NCBI GenBank assembly: GCA_944474755.1 | Contig: OX104125.1 | Location: 47,519,288-47,583,287, forward strand | Length of the DNA stretch: 64,000 nt | Reading direction: 5' to 3' | Origin: Limnoperna fortunei | Taxonomy: Eukaryota; Mollusca; Bivalvia; Mytilida; Modiolidae | Shown: positions 9,901-24,721 of the stretch, piece after piece | Numbering within the stretch: position 1 is the first letter of the stretch | Layout of the letters: every line of letters begins with the position of its first letter | The notes under the pieces: generated by a model | What the model saw: the letters and a program-made list of their open reading frames with translations, nothing else | Database searches by the model: none | Told to the model about the DNA's origin: nothing | Translations under genes and position numbers: made by a program

Positions 9901-12900
9901 TCATAAAGACAAGTATCATCGTGCTGTGGCTTTATTATAACGACAAGTATCATCGTGTTGTGGCTTTATCATAAAGACAAGTATCATCGTGTTGTGGCTT
10001 TATCATAAAGACAAGTATCATCGTGTTGTGGCTTTATCATAAAGACAAGTATCATCGTGTTGTGGCTTTATCATCAAGACAAGTATCATCGTGTTGTGGT
10101 TTTATCATAAAGACGAGTATTACCATGTTGTGGCTTTATCATAAAGACAAGTATCACCATGTTGTGGCTTTATCATCAAGACAAGTATCATCGTCTTGTG
10201 GCTTTATCATAAAGACAAGTATCATCGTGTTGTGGCTTTATCATCAAGACAAGTATCACCATGTTGTGGCTTTATCATCAAGACAAGTATCACCATGTTG
10301 TGGCTTTATCATCAGAACAAGTATCATCATGTTGTGGCTTTATCATCAAGACAAGTATCATCATGTTGTGGCTTTATCATAAAGACAAGTATCATCATGT
10401 TGTGGCTTTATCATAAAGACGAGTATCATCATGTTGTGGTTTTATCATAAAGACAAGTATCATCGTGTTGTGGTTTTATCATAAAGACGAGTATCACCAT
10501 GTTGGGGCTTTATCATAAAGACAAGTATCACCATGTTGTGGCTTTATCATCAAGACAAGTATCATCATGTTGTGGCTTTATCATCAAGACAAGTATCATC
10601 ATGTTGTGGCTTTATCATAAAGACAAGTATCATCATGTTGTGGCTTTATCATCAAGACAAGTATCATCATGTTGTGGCTTTATCATCAAGACAAGTATCA
10701 TCGTGTTGTGGTTATAATAACGACAAGTATCATCGTGTTGTGGCTTTATCATTAAGACAAGTATCATCGTGTTGTGGTTTTATCATAAGGACAAGTATCC
10801 TCATGTTGTGGTTATCATAAAGACAAGTATCATCGTGTTGTGGCTTTATCATCAAGACAAGTATCATCGTGTTGTGGTTTTATCATAAAGACGAGTATCA
10901 CCATGTTGTGGCTTTATCATAAAGACAAGTATCACCATATTGTGGCTTTATCATCAAGACAAGTATCATCATGTTGTGGCTTTATCATCAAGACAAGTAT
11001 CATCGTGTTGTGGCTTTATCATAAAGACAAGTATCATCATGTTGCGGCTTTATCATCAAGACAAGTATCATCGTGTTGTGGTTTTATCATAAAGACAAGT
11101 ATCATCATGTTGTGGTTTTATCATAAAGACAAGTATCATCGTGCTGTGGCTTTATCATAAAGACAAGTATCATCGTGTTGTGGCTTTATTATAACGACAA
11201 GTATCATCGTGTTGTGGCTTTATCATAAAGACAAGTATCATCGTGTTGTGGCTTTATCATCAAGACAAGTATCATCGTGTTGTGGTTTTATCATAAAGAC
11301 AAGTATCATCGTGCTGTGGCTTTATCATAACGACAAGTATCATCTTGTTGTGGCTTTATCATAAAGACAAGTATCATCGTGTTGTGGCTTTATCATAAAG
11401 ACAAATATAATCGTGTTGTGGCTTTATCATAAAGAAAAGTATCATCGTGTTGTGGCTTTATTATAACTAAAAGTATCATCGTGTTGTGGCTTCGTCATAA
11501 AGAGAAGTATCATCATGTTGTGGCTTTATTATAAAGACAAGTATCATTGTGCTGTGGCTTTATCATAAAGACAAGTATCATCATGTTGTGGTTTTATCAT
11601 AAAGACAAGTATCATCGTGTTGTGGTTTTATCATAAAGACAAGAATCATCATGTTGTGGTTTTATCATAAAGACGAGTATCACCATGTTGTGGCTTTATT
11701 ATAACTAAAAGTATCATCATGTTGTGGCTTTATCATAAAGACAAGTATCATCATGTTGTGGCTTTATCATAAAGACAAGTATCATCATGATGTGGCTTTA
11801 TCATCAAGACAAGTATCATCATGTTGTGGCTTTATCATCAAGACAAGTATCATCGTGTTGTGGCTTTATCATAAAGACGAGTATCATCGTGTTGTGGTTT
11901 TATCATCAAGACAAGTATCATCATGTTGTGGCTTTATCATAAAGACAAGTATCACCAAGTTGTGGCTTTATCATCAAGACAAGTATCATCATGTTGTGGC
12001 TTTATCATCAAGACAAGTATCATCATGTTGTGGCTTTATCATAAAGACAAGTATCATCATGTTGTGGCTTTATCATAAAGACGAGTATCATCATGTTGTG
12101 GTTTTATCATCAAGACAAGTATCATCGTGTTGTGGTTTTATCATAAAGACGAGTATCACCATGTTGTGGCTTTATCATCAAGACAAGTATCATCATGTTG
12201 TGGCTTTATCATCAAGACAAGTATCATCGTGTTGTGGCTTTATCATAAAGACAAGTATCATCGTGTTGTGGCTTTATCATCAAGACAAGTATCATCGTGT
12301 TGTGGTTTTATCATTAAGACGAGTATCACCATGTTGTGGCTTTATCATAAAGACAAGTATCACCATGTTTTGGCTTTATCATCAAGACAAGTATCATCAT
12401 GTTGTGGCTTTATCATAAAGACAAGTATCATCATGTTGTGGCTTTATCATAAAGACAAGTATCATCATGTTGTGGCTTTATCATAAAGACGAGTATCATC
12501 ATGTTGTGGTTTTATCATAAAGACAAGTATCATCGTGTTGTGGTTTTATCATAAAGACGAGTATCATCGTGTTGTGGCTTTATCATCAAGACAAGTATCA
12601 TCATGTTGTGGTTTTATCATAAAGACGAGTATCAAAATGTTGTGGCTTTATCATAAAGACAAGTATCACCATGTTGTGGCTTTATCATCAAGACAAGTAT
12701 CATCATGTTGTGGCTTTATCATCAAGACAAGTATCACCATGTTGTGGCTTTATCATAAAGACAAGTATCATCGTGTTGTGGCTTTATCATCAAGACAAGT
12801 ATCATCGTGCTGTGGCTTTATCATCAAGACAAGTATCATCATGTTGTGGCTTTATCATAAAGACAAATATCATCATGTTGTGGCTTTATCATAAAGACAA

Positions 12901-15400
12901 ATATCACCATGTTGTGGTTTTATCATCAAGACAAGTATCATCATGTTGTGGCTTTATCATAAAGACAAGTATCACCATGTTGTGGCTTTATCATCAAGAC
13001 AAGTATCATCATGTTGTGGTTTTATCATCAAGACAAGTATCATCATGTTGTGGCTTTATCATCAAGACAAGTATCATCATGTTGTGGCTTTATCATCAAG
13101 ACAAGTATCATCATGTTGTGGCTTTATCATAAAGACAAGTATCATCATGTTGTGGCTTTATCATAAAGACGAGTATCACCATGTTGTGGCTTTATCATAA
13201 AGACAAGTATCACCATGTTGTGGTTTTATCATCAAGACAAGTATCAGCATGTTGTGGTTTTATCATAAAGACAAGTATCATCGTGTTGTGGTTTTATCAT
13301 AAAGACGAGTATCACCATGTTGTGGCTTTATCATAAAGACAAGTATCATCATGTTGTGGCTTTTTCATCAAGACAAGTATCATCATGTTGTGGCTTTATC
13401 ATAAAGACAAGTATCATCGTGTTGTGGTTATCATAAAGACAAGTATCATCGTGTTGTGGTTTTATCATAAAGACGAGTATCACCATGTTGTGGCTTTATC
13501 ATAAAGACAAGTATCACCATGTTGTGGTTTTATCATCAAGACAAGTATCAGCATGTTGTGGTTTTATCATAAAGACAAGTATCATCGTGTTGTGGTTTTA
13601 TCATAAAGACGAGTATCACCATGTTGTGGCTTTATCATAAAGACAAGTATCATCATGTTGTGGCTTTATCATCAAGACAAGTATCATCATGTTGTGGCTT
13701 CATCATCATTACAAGTATCATCGTGTTGTGGTTATCATAAAGACAAGTATCATCGTGTTGTGGTTTTATCATAAAGACAAGTATCATCGTGTTGTGGCTT
13801 TATCATAAAGACAAGTATCATCGTGTTGTGGCTTTATCATAAAGACGAGTATCACCATGTTGTGGCTTTATCATCAAGACAAGTATCATCATGTTGTGGC
13901 TTTATCATCAAGACAAGTATCATCGTGTTGTGGCTTTATCATAAAGACAAGTATCATCGTGTTGTGGCTATTTCATCAAGACAAGTATCATCGTGTTGTG
14001 GTTTTATCATTAAGACGAGTATCACCATGTTGTGGCTTTATCATAAAGACAAGTATCACCATGTTTTGGCTTTATCATCAAGACAAGTATCATCATGTTG
14101 TGGCTTTATCATCAAGACAAGTATCATCATGTTGTGGCTTTATCATAAAGAAAAGTATCATCATGTTGTGGCTTTATCATAAAGACGAGTATCATCATGT
14201 TGTGGTTTTATCATAAAGACAAGTATCATCATGTTGTGGTTTTATCATAAAGACGAGTATCACCATGTTGTGGCTTTATCAGAAAGACAAGTATCACCAT
14301 GTTGTGGCTTTATCATCAAGACAAGTATCATCATGTTGTGGCTTTATCATCAAGACAAGTATCATCATGTTGTGGCTTTATCATAAAGACAAGTATCATC
14401 GTGTTGTGGCTTTATCATCAAGACAAGTATAATCGTGATGTGGCTTTATCATCAAGACAAGTATCATCATGTTGTGGCTTTATCATAAAGACAAGTATCA
14501 TCATGTTGTGGCTTTATCATAAAGACGAGTATCATCATGTTGTGGTTTTATCATCAAGACAAGTATCATCATGTTGTGGCTTTATCATAAAGACTAGTAT
14601 CACCATGTTGTGGCTTTATCATCAAGACAAGTATCATCATGTTGTGGCTTTATCATCAAGACAAGTATCATCATGTTGTGGCTTTATCATCAAGACAAGT
14701 ATCATCATGTTGTGGCTTTATCATAAAGACAAGTATCATCATGTTGTGGCTTTATCATAAAGACGAGTATCATCATGTTGTGGTTTTATCATGAAGACAA
14801 GTATCATCGTGTTGTGGTTTTATCATAAAGACGAGTATCACCATGTTGTGGCTTTATCATAAAGACAAGTATCATCATGTTGTGGCTTTATCATCAAGAC
14901 AAGTATCATCATGTTGTGGCTTTATCATCATTACAAGTATCATCGTGTTGTGGTTATCATAAAGACAAGTATCATCGTGTTGTGGTTTTATCATAAAGAC
15001 AAGTATCATCGTGTTTTGGCTTTATCATAAAGACAAGTATCATCGTGTTGTGGTTTTATCATAAAGACAAGTATCATCGTGTTGTGGTTATCATAAAGAC
15101 AAGTATCATCGTGTTGTGGCTTTATCATCAAGACAAGTATCATCGTGTTGTGGTTTTATCATAAAGACGAGTATCACCATGTTGTGGCTTTATCATAAAG
15201 ACAAGTATCATCATGTTGTGGCTTTATCATCAAGACAAGTATCATCATGTTGTGGCTTTATTATCAAGACAAGTATCATCATGTTGTGGCTTTATCATAA
15301 AGACAAGTATCATCATGTTGTGGCTTTATCATCAAGACAAGTATCATCGTGTTGTGGTTTTATCATAAAGGCGAGTATCACCATGTTGTGGCTTTATTAT
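9900..15400 (+). repeat. Satellite segment rich in C-type and GACGAG monomers
   Basis: Here C-type monomers (TCATCAAGAC) and GACGAGTATCACC monomers dominate, so the longest open stretches in the window occur (for example 11753-12418, 221 codons). They are stop-poor only because every third monomer carries A19C. Local duplications are visible: the rare ATGTTTTGG monomer at 12365 recurs at 14061 (offset 1,696), and TATCAGCATG near 13243 recurs 304 bp later (nine monomers less two bases). No gene is supported. Confidence 0.8.
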
Positions 15401-18400
15401 AACTAAAAGTATCATCGTGTTGTGGCTTTATCATAAAGACAAGTATCATCGTTTTGTGGTTTTATCATAAAGACAAGTATCATCATGTAGTGGTTTTATC
15501 ATAAGGACAAGTATCATCGTGTTGTGGTTTTATCATAAAGACGAGTATCACCATGTTGTGGCTTTATCATAAAGACAAGTATCACCATGTTGTGGTTTTA
15601 TCATCAAGACAAGTATCATCATGTTGTGGCTTTATCATCAAGACAAGTATCATCATGTTGTGGCTTTATCATAAAGACAAGTATCATCATGTTGTGGCTT
15701 TATCATCAAGACAAGTATCATTGTGTTGTGGTTTTATCATAAAGACAAGTATCATCGTGCTGTGGCTTTATTATAAAGACAAGTATCATCGTGCTGTGGC
15801 TTTATCATAAAGACAAGTATCATCGTGTTGTGGCTTTATTATAACGACAAGTATCATCGTGTTGTGGCTTTATCATAAAGACAAGTATCATCGTGTTGTG
15901 GCTTTATCATCAAGACAAGTATCATCGTGTTGTGGTTTTATCATAAAGACAAGTATCATCATGTTGTGGCTTTATCATAAAGACAAGTATCATCGTGTTG
16001 TGGCTTTATCATCAAGACAAGAATCACCATGTTGTGGCTTTATCATCAAGACAAGTATCATCATGTTGTGGCTTTATCATAAAGAGAAGTATCATCATGT
16101 TGTGGCTTTATCATAAAGACAAGTATCATCGTGTTGTGGTTTTATCATAAAGACGAGTATCACCATGTTGTGGCTTTATCATAAAGACGAGTATCACCAT
16201 GTTGTGGCTTTATCATCAAGACAAGTATCATCATGTTGTGGCTTTATCATAAAGACAAGTATCATCATGTTGTGGCTTTATCTTCAAGACAAGTGTCATC
16301 GTGTTGTGGTTTTATCATAAAGACAAGTATCATCGTGCTGTGGCTTTATTATAACGACAAGTATCATCGTGTTGTGGCTTTATCATAAAGACAAGTATCA
16401 TCGTGTTGTGACTTTATCATAAAGACAAGTATCATCGTGTTGTGGCTTTATCATAAAGACAAGTATCATCGTGTTGTGGCTTTATCATCAAGACAAGTAT
16501 CATCGTGTTGTGGTTTTATCATAAAGACGAGTATCACCATGTTGTGGCTTTATCATAAAGACAAGTATCACCATGTTGTGGCTTTATCATCAAGACAAGT
16601 ATCATCATGTTGTGGCTTTATCATCAAGACAGGTATCATCGTGTTGTGGTTTTATCATAAAGACAAGTATCATGTCGTTGTCGCTTTATCATAAAGACAA
16701 GTATCATCGTGCTGTGGTTTTATCATCAAGACAAGTATCATCGTGTTGTGGCTTTATCATAAAGACAAGTATCATCATGTTGTGGTTTTATCATAAAGAT
16801 AAGTATCATCGTGCTGTGGTGATATCATCAAGACAAGTATCATCGTGTTGTGGCTTTATCATAAAGACAAGTATCATCGTGCTGTGGCTTCATCATCAAG
16901 ACAAGTATCATCGTGTTGAGGCTTTATCATAAAGACAAGTATCATCATGTTGTGGCTTTATCATAAAGACAAGTATCATCGTGTTGTGGTTTTATCATCA
17001 AGACAAGTATCATCGTGTTGAGGCTTTATCATAAAGACAAGTATCATCATGTTGTGGCTTTATCATAAAGACAAGTATCATCGTGTTGTGGTTTTATCAT
17101 CAAGACAAGTATAATCGTGTTGTGGCTTTATCATAAATACAAGTATTATCATGTTGTGGCTTTATCATCAAGACAAGTATCATCGTGTTGTGGCTATTAT
17201 AAAGACAAGTATCACCATGTTGTGGTTTTATCATAAAGACAAGTATCATCGTGCTGTGGTTTTATCATAAAGACAAGTATCATCATGTTGTGGCTTTATC
17301 ATAAAGACAAGTATCATCGTGTTGTGGTTATTATAAAGACAAGTATCATCGTGTTGTGGTTTTATCATAAAGACAAGTATCATCATGTTGTGGCTTTATC
17401 ATAAAGGCAAGTATCATCATGTTGTGGCTTTATCATAAAGACAAGTATCATCGTGTTGTGGGTTTATCATAAAGACAAGTATCATCATGTTGTGGCTTTA
17501 TCATAAAGACAAGTATCATCAGGTTGTCGCTTTATAATAAAGACAAGTATCATCGTGTTGTGGTTTGATCATAAAGACAAGTATCACCATGATGTGCTTT
17601 ATCATAAAGACAAGTATCGTCGTGTTGTGGCTTTATCATAAAGACAAGTATCATCGTGTTGTGGCTTTATCATAAAGACAAGTATCATCGTGTTGTGACT
17701 TTATCATAAAGACAAGTATCATCATGTTGTGGCTTTATCATAAAGACAAGTATCATCGTGTTGTGGCTTTATAATAAAGACAAGTATCGTCGTGTTGTGG
17801 CTTTATCATAAAGACGAGTATCATCATGTTGTGGCTTTATAATAAAGACAAGTATCGTCGTGTTGTGGCTTTATAATAAAGACAAGTGTCATCGTGTTGT
17901 GGATTTATCATAAAGACAAGTATCATCGTGTTGTGGCTTTACCATAAAGACAAGTATCATCGTGTTGTGGCTTTATCATAAAGAAAAGTATCATCGTGTT
18001 GTGGCTTTATTATAACAAAAAGTATCATCGTGTTGTGGCTTTATCATAAAGAGAAGTATCATCATGTTGTGGCTTTATCATAAAGACAAGTATCATCGTG
18101 CTGTGGCTTTATCATAAAGACGAGTATCACCATGTTGTGGTTTTATCATAAAGACAAGTATCATCGTGTTGTGGTTTTATCATAAAGACAAGTATCATCG
18201 TGTTGTGGTTTTATCATAAAGAGAAGTATCATCATGTTGTGGCTTTATCATAAAGACAAAAATCATCGTGTTGTGGCTTTATCATAAAGACAAGTATCAT
18301 CGTGCTGTGGCTTTATCATAAAGACAAGAATCATCATGTAGTGGTTTTATCATAAAGACAAGTATCATCGTGTTGTGGTTTTATCATAAAGACGAGTATC

Positions 18401-21400
18401 ACCATGTTGTGGCTTTATCATCAAGACAAGTATCACCATGTTGTGGTTTTATCATCAAGACAAGTATCATCATGTTGTGGCTTTATCATAAAGACAAGTA
18501 TCATCATGTTGTGGCTTTATCATCAAGACAAGTATCACCGTGTTGTGGTTTTATCATAAAGACAAGTATCATCGTGCTGTGGCTTTATAATAACGACAAG
18601 TATCATCGTGTTATGGCTTTATCATAAAGACAAGTATCATCGTGTTGTGGCTTTATCATAAAGACAAGTATCATCGTGTTGTGGCTTTATCATAAAGACA
18701 AGTATCATCATGTTGTGGCTTTATCATCAAGACAGGTATCATCGTGTTGTGGTTTTATCATAAAGACAAGTATCATGTCGTTGTCGCTTTATCATAAAGA
18801 CAAGTATCATCGTGCTGTGGTTTTATCATCAAGACAAGTATCATCGTGTTGTGGCTTTATCATAAAGACAAGTATCATCATGTTGTGGTTTTATCATAAA
18901 GATAAGTATCATCGTGCTTTGGTGATATCATCAAGACAAGTATCATCGTGTTGTGGCTTTATCATAAAGACAAGTATCATCTTGCTGTGGCTTCATCATC
19001 AAGACAAGTATCATCGTATTGAGGCTTTATCATAAAGACAAGTATCATCATGTTGTGGCTTTATCATAAAGACAAGTATCATCGTGTTGTGGTTTTATCA
19101 TCAAGACAAGTATCATCGTGTTGAGGCTTTATCATAAAGACAAGTATCATCATGTTGTGGCTTTATCATAAAGACAAGTATCATCGTGTTGTGGTTTTAT
19201 CATCAAGACAAGTATAATCGTGTTGTGGCTTTATCATAAATACAAGTATTATCATGTTGTGGCTTTATCATCAAGACAAGTATCATCGTGTTGTGGCTAT
19301 TATAAAGACAAGTATCACCATGTTGTGGTTTTATCATAAAGACAAGTATCATCGTGCTGTGGTTTTATCATAAAGACAAGTATCATCATGTTGTGGCTTT
19401 ATCATAAAGACAAGTATCATCGTGTTGTGGTTATTATAAAGACAAGTATCATCGTGTTGTGGTTTTATCATAAAGACAAGTATCATCATGTTGTGGCTTT
19501 ATCATAAAGGCAAGTATCATCATGTTGTGGCTTTATCATAAAGACAAGTATCATCGTGTTGTGGGTTTATCATAAAGACAAGTATCATCATGTTGTGGCT
19601 TTATCATAAAGACAAGTATCATCAGGTTGTCGCTTTATAATAAAGACAAGTATCATCGTGTTGTGGTTTGATCATAAAGACAAGTATCACCATGATGTGC
19701 TTTATCATAAAGACAAGTATCGTCGTGTTGTGGCTTTATCATAAAGACAAGTATCATCATGTTGTGGCTTTATCATAAAGACAAGTATCATCATGTTGTG
19801 GCTTTATCATCAAGACAAGTATCATCGTGTTGTGGTTTTATCATAAAGGCGAGTATCACCATGTTGTGGCTTTATTATAACTAAAAGTATCATCGTGTTG
19901 TGGCTTTATCATAAAGACAAGTATCATCGTGTTGTGGTTTTATCATAAAGACAAGTATCATCATGTAGTGGTTTTATCATAAGGACAAGTATCATCGTGT
20001 TGTGGTTTTATCATAAAGACGAGTATCACCATGTTGTCGCTTTATCATAAAGACAAGTATCACCATGTTGTGGCTTTATCATCAAGACAAGTATCATCAT
20101 GTTGTGGCTTTATCATCAAGACAAGTATCATCATGTTGTGGCTTTATCATAAAGACAAGTATCATCATGTTGTGGCTTTATCATCAAGACAAGTATCATT
20201 GTGTTGTGGTTTTATCATAAAGACAAGTATCATCGTGCTGTGGCTTTATTATAAAGACAAGTATCATCGTGCTGTGGCTTTATCATAAAGACAAGTATCA
20301 TCGTGTTGTGGCTTTATTATAACGACAAGTATCATCGTGTTGTGGCTTTATCATAAAGACAAGTATCATCGTGTTGTGGCTTTATCATCGAGACAAGTAT
20401 CATCGTGTTGTGGTTTTATCATAAAGACAAGTATCATCATGTTGTGGCTTTATCATAAAGACAAGTATCATCGTGTTGTGGCTTTATCATCAAGACAAGA
20501 ATCACCATGTTGTGGCTTTATCATCAAGACAAGTATCATCATGTTGTGGCTTTATCATAAAGACAAGTATCATCATGTTGTGGCTTTATCATAAAGACAA
20601 GTATCATCGTGTTGTGGTTTTATCATAAAGACGAGTATCACCATGTTGTGGCTTTATCATAAAGACGAGTATCACCATGTTGTGGCTTTATCATCAAGAC
20701 AAGTATCATCATGTTGTGGCTTTATCATCAAGACAAGTATCATCATGTTGTGGCTTTATCATAAAGACAAGTATCATCATGTTGTGGCTTTATCTTCAAG
20801 ACAAGTGTCACCATGTTGTGGCTTTATCATCAAGACAAGTATCATCATGTTGTGGCTTTATCATCAAGACAGGTATCATCGTGTTGTGGTTTTATCATAA
20901 AGACAAGTATCATGTCGTTGTCGCTTTATCATAAAGACAAGTATCATCGTGCTGTGGTTTTATCATCAAGACAAGTATCATCGTGTTGTGGCTTTATCAT
21001 AAAGACAAGTATCATCATGTTGTGGTTTTATCATAAAGATAAGTATCATCGTGCTGTGGTGATATCATCAAGACAAGTATCATCGTGTTGTGGCTTTATC
21101 ATAAAGACAAGTATCATCGTGCTGTGGCTTCATCATCAAGACAAGTATCATCGTGTTGTGGCTTTATCATAAAGACAAGTATCATCATGTTGTGGCTTTA
21201 TCATAAAGACAAGTATCATCGTGTTGTGGTTTTATCATCAAGACAAGTATCATCGTGTTGAGGCTTTATCATAAAGACAAGTATCATCATGTTGTGGCTT
21301 TATCATAAAGACAAGTATCATCGTGTTGTGCTTTTATCATCAAGACAAGTATAATCGTGTTGTGGCTTTATCATAAAGACAAGTATCATCGTGCTGTGGC

Positions 21401-24400
21401 TTCATCATCAAGACAAGTATCATCGTGTTGAGGCTTTATCATAAAGACAAGTATCATCATGTTGTGGCTTTATCATAAAGACAAGTATCATCGTGTTGTG
21501 GTTTTATCATCAAGACAAGTATCATCGTGTTGAGGCTTTATCATAAAGACAAGTATCATCATGTTGTGGCTTTATCATAAAGACAAGTATCATCGTGTTG
21601 TGCTTTTATCATCAAGACAAGTATAATCGTGTTGTGGCTTTATCATAAAGACAAGTATCATCATGTTGTGGCTTTATCATCAAGACAGGTATCATCGTGT
21701 TGTGGTTTTATCATAAAGACAAGTATCATGTCGTTGTCGCTTTATCATAAAGACAAGTATCATCGTGCTGTGGTTTTATCATCAAGACAAGTATCATCGT
21801 GTTGTGGCTTTATCATAAAGACAAGTATCATCATGTTGTGGTTTTATCATAAAGATAAGTATCATCGTGCTGTGGTGATATCATCAAGACAAGTATCATC
21901 GTGTTGTGGCTTTATCATAAAGACAAGTATCATCGTGCTGTGGCTTCATCATCAAGACAAGTATCATCGTGTTGAGGCTTTATCATAAAGACAAGTATCA
22001 TCATGTTGTGGCTTTATCATAAAGACAAGTATCATCGTGTTGTGGTTTTATCATCAAGACAAGTATCATCGTGTTGTGGCTTTATCATAAAGACAAGTAT
22101 CATCATGTTGTGGCTTTATCATAAAGACAAGTATCATCGTGTTGTGGTTTTATCATCAAGACAAGTATAATCGTGTTGTGGCTTTATCATAAATACAAGT
22201 ATTATCATGTTGTGGCTTTATCATCAAGACAAGTATCATCGTGTTGTGGCTATTATAAAGACAAGTATCACCATGTTGTGGTTTTATCATAAAGACAAGT
22301 ATCATCGTGTTGTGGTTTTATCATAAAGACAAGTATCATCATGTTGTGGCTTTATCATAAAGACAAGTATCATCGTGTTGTGGTTATTATAAAGACAAGT
22401 ATCATCGTGTTGTGGTTTTATCATAAAGACAAGTATCATCATGTTGTGGCTTTATCATAAAGGCAAGTATCATCATGTTGTGGCTTTATCATAAAGACAA
22501 GTATCATCGTGTTGTGGGTTTATCATAAAGACAAGTATCATCATGTTGTGGCTTTATCATAAAGACAAGTATCATCAGGTTGTCGCTTTATAATAAAGAC
22601 AAGTATCATCGTGTTGTGGTTTGATCATAAAGACAAGTATCACCATGATGTGCTTTATCATAAAGACAAGTATCGTCGTGTTGTGGCTTTATCATAAAGT
22701 CAAGTATCATCGTGTTGTGGCTTTATCATAAAGACAAGTATCATCGTGTTGTGACTTTATCATAAAGACAAGTATCATCATGTTGTGGCTTTATCATAAA
22801 GACAAGTATCATCGTGTTGTGGCTTTATAATAAAGACAAGTATCGTCGTGTTGTGGCTTTATCATAAAGACAAGTATCATCATGTTGTGGCTTTATAATA
22901 AAGACAAGTATCGCCGTGTTGTGGCTTTATAATAAAGACAAGTGTCATCGTGTTGTGGATTTATCATAAAGACAAGTATCATCGTGTTGTGGCTTTACCA
23001 TAAAGACAAGTATCATCGTGTTGTGGCTTTATCATAAAGAAAAGTATCATCGTGTTGTGGCTTTATTATAACAAAAAGTATCATCGTGTTGTGGCTTTAT
23101 CATAAAGAGAAGTATCATCATGTTGTGGCTTTATCATAAAGACAAGTATCATCGTGCTGTGGCTTTATCATAAAGACAAGAATCATCATGTAGTGGTTTT
23201 ATCATAAAGACAAGTATCATCGTGTTGTGGTTTTATCATAAAGACGAGTATCACCATGTTGTGGCTTTATCATCAAGACAAGTATCACCATGTTGTGGCT
23301 TTATCATCAAGACAAGTTTCATCATGTTGTGGCTTTATCATAAAGACAAGTATCATCATGTTGTGGCTTTATCATCAAGACAAGTATCATCGTGTTGTGG
23401 TTTTATCATAAAGACAAGTATCATCGTGCTGTGGCTTTATTATAACGACAAGTATCATCGTGTTGTGGCTTTATCATAAAGACAAGTATCATCGTGTTGT
23501 GGCTTTATCATAAAGACAAGTATCATCGTGTTGTGGCTTTATCATAAAGACAAGTATCATCGTGTTGTGGCTTTATCATCAAGACAAGTATCATCGTGTT
23601 GTGGTTTTATCATAAAGACGAGTATCACCATGTTGTGGCTTTATCATAAAGACAAGTATCACCATGTTGTGGCTTTATCATCAAGACAAGTATCATCATG
23701 TTGTGGCTTTATCATCAAGACAAGTATCATCATGTTGTGGCTTTATCATAAAGACAAGTATCATCATGTTGTGGTTTTATCATAAAGACAAGTATCATCA
23801 TGTTGTGGTTTTATCATAAAGACAAGTATCATCGTGCTGTGGCTTTATCATAAAGACAAGTATCATCGTGTTGTGGCTTTATTATAACGACAAGTATCAT
23901 CGTGTTGTGGTTTTATCATAAAGACAAGTATCATCGTGTTGTGGCTTTATCATCAAGACAAGTATCATCGTGTTGTGGTTTTATCATAAAGACAAGTATC
24001 ATCGTGCTGTGGCTTTATCATAACGACAAGTATCATCGTGTTGTGGCTTTATCATAAAGACAAGTATCATCGTGTTGTGGCTTTATCATAAAGAAAAGTA
24101 TCATCATGTTGTGGCTTTATCATAAAGACAAGTATCATCATGTTGTGGCTTTATCATCAAGACAAGTATCATCTTGTTGTGGTTTTATCATAAAGACAAG
24201 TATCATCGTGCTGTGGCTTTATTATAACGACAAGTATCATCGTGTTGTGGCTTTATCATAAAGACAAGTATCATCGTGTTGTGGCTTTATCATAAAGACA
24301 AGTATCATCGTGTTGTGGCTTTATCATAAAGACAAGTATCATCGTGTTGTGGCTTTATCATCAAGACAAGTATCATCGTGTTGTGGTTTTATCATAAAGA

Positions 24401-24721
24401 CGAGTATCACCATGTTGTGGCTTTATCATAAAGACAAGTATCACCATGTTGTGGCTTTGTCATCAAGACAAGTATCATCATGTTGTGCCTTTATCATCAA
24501 GACAAGTATCATCATGTTGTGGCTTTATCATAAAGACAAGTATCATCATGTTGTGGCTTTATCATCAAGACAGGTATCATCGTGTTGTGGTTTTATCATA
24601 AAGACAAATATCATGTCGTTGTCGCTTTATCATAAAGACAAGTATCATCATGTTGTGGTTTTATCATAAAGGCAAGTATCATTATGTTGTGGTTTTATCA
24701 TAAAGACAAGTATCATCGTGT
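15400..24721 (+). repeat. Satellite segment with about 2.1-kb, 4.48-kb and 816-bp repeats
   Basis: The EcoRV-bearing variant recurs at 16821, 18924, 21061 and 21877. The rare 33-bp GATGTGCTTT monomer recurs at 17591, 19694 and 22647. Both series give an offset of 2,103 bp for the first pair. 20813-21172 repeats at 21629-21988 (816 bp, exactly 24 monomers). The stretch at 15553-16116 matches 20031-20594 at 4,478 bp. Together they indicate several rounds of unequal exchange with different breakpoints. No gene is present. Confidence 0.75.

Noticed and set aside
11753..12418. Longest open frame (221 codons)
   Set aside because: Open only because every third monomer carries A19C. Composition and periodicity are those of the surrounding satellite.
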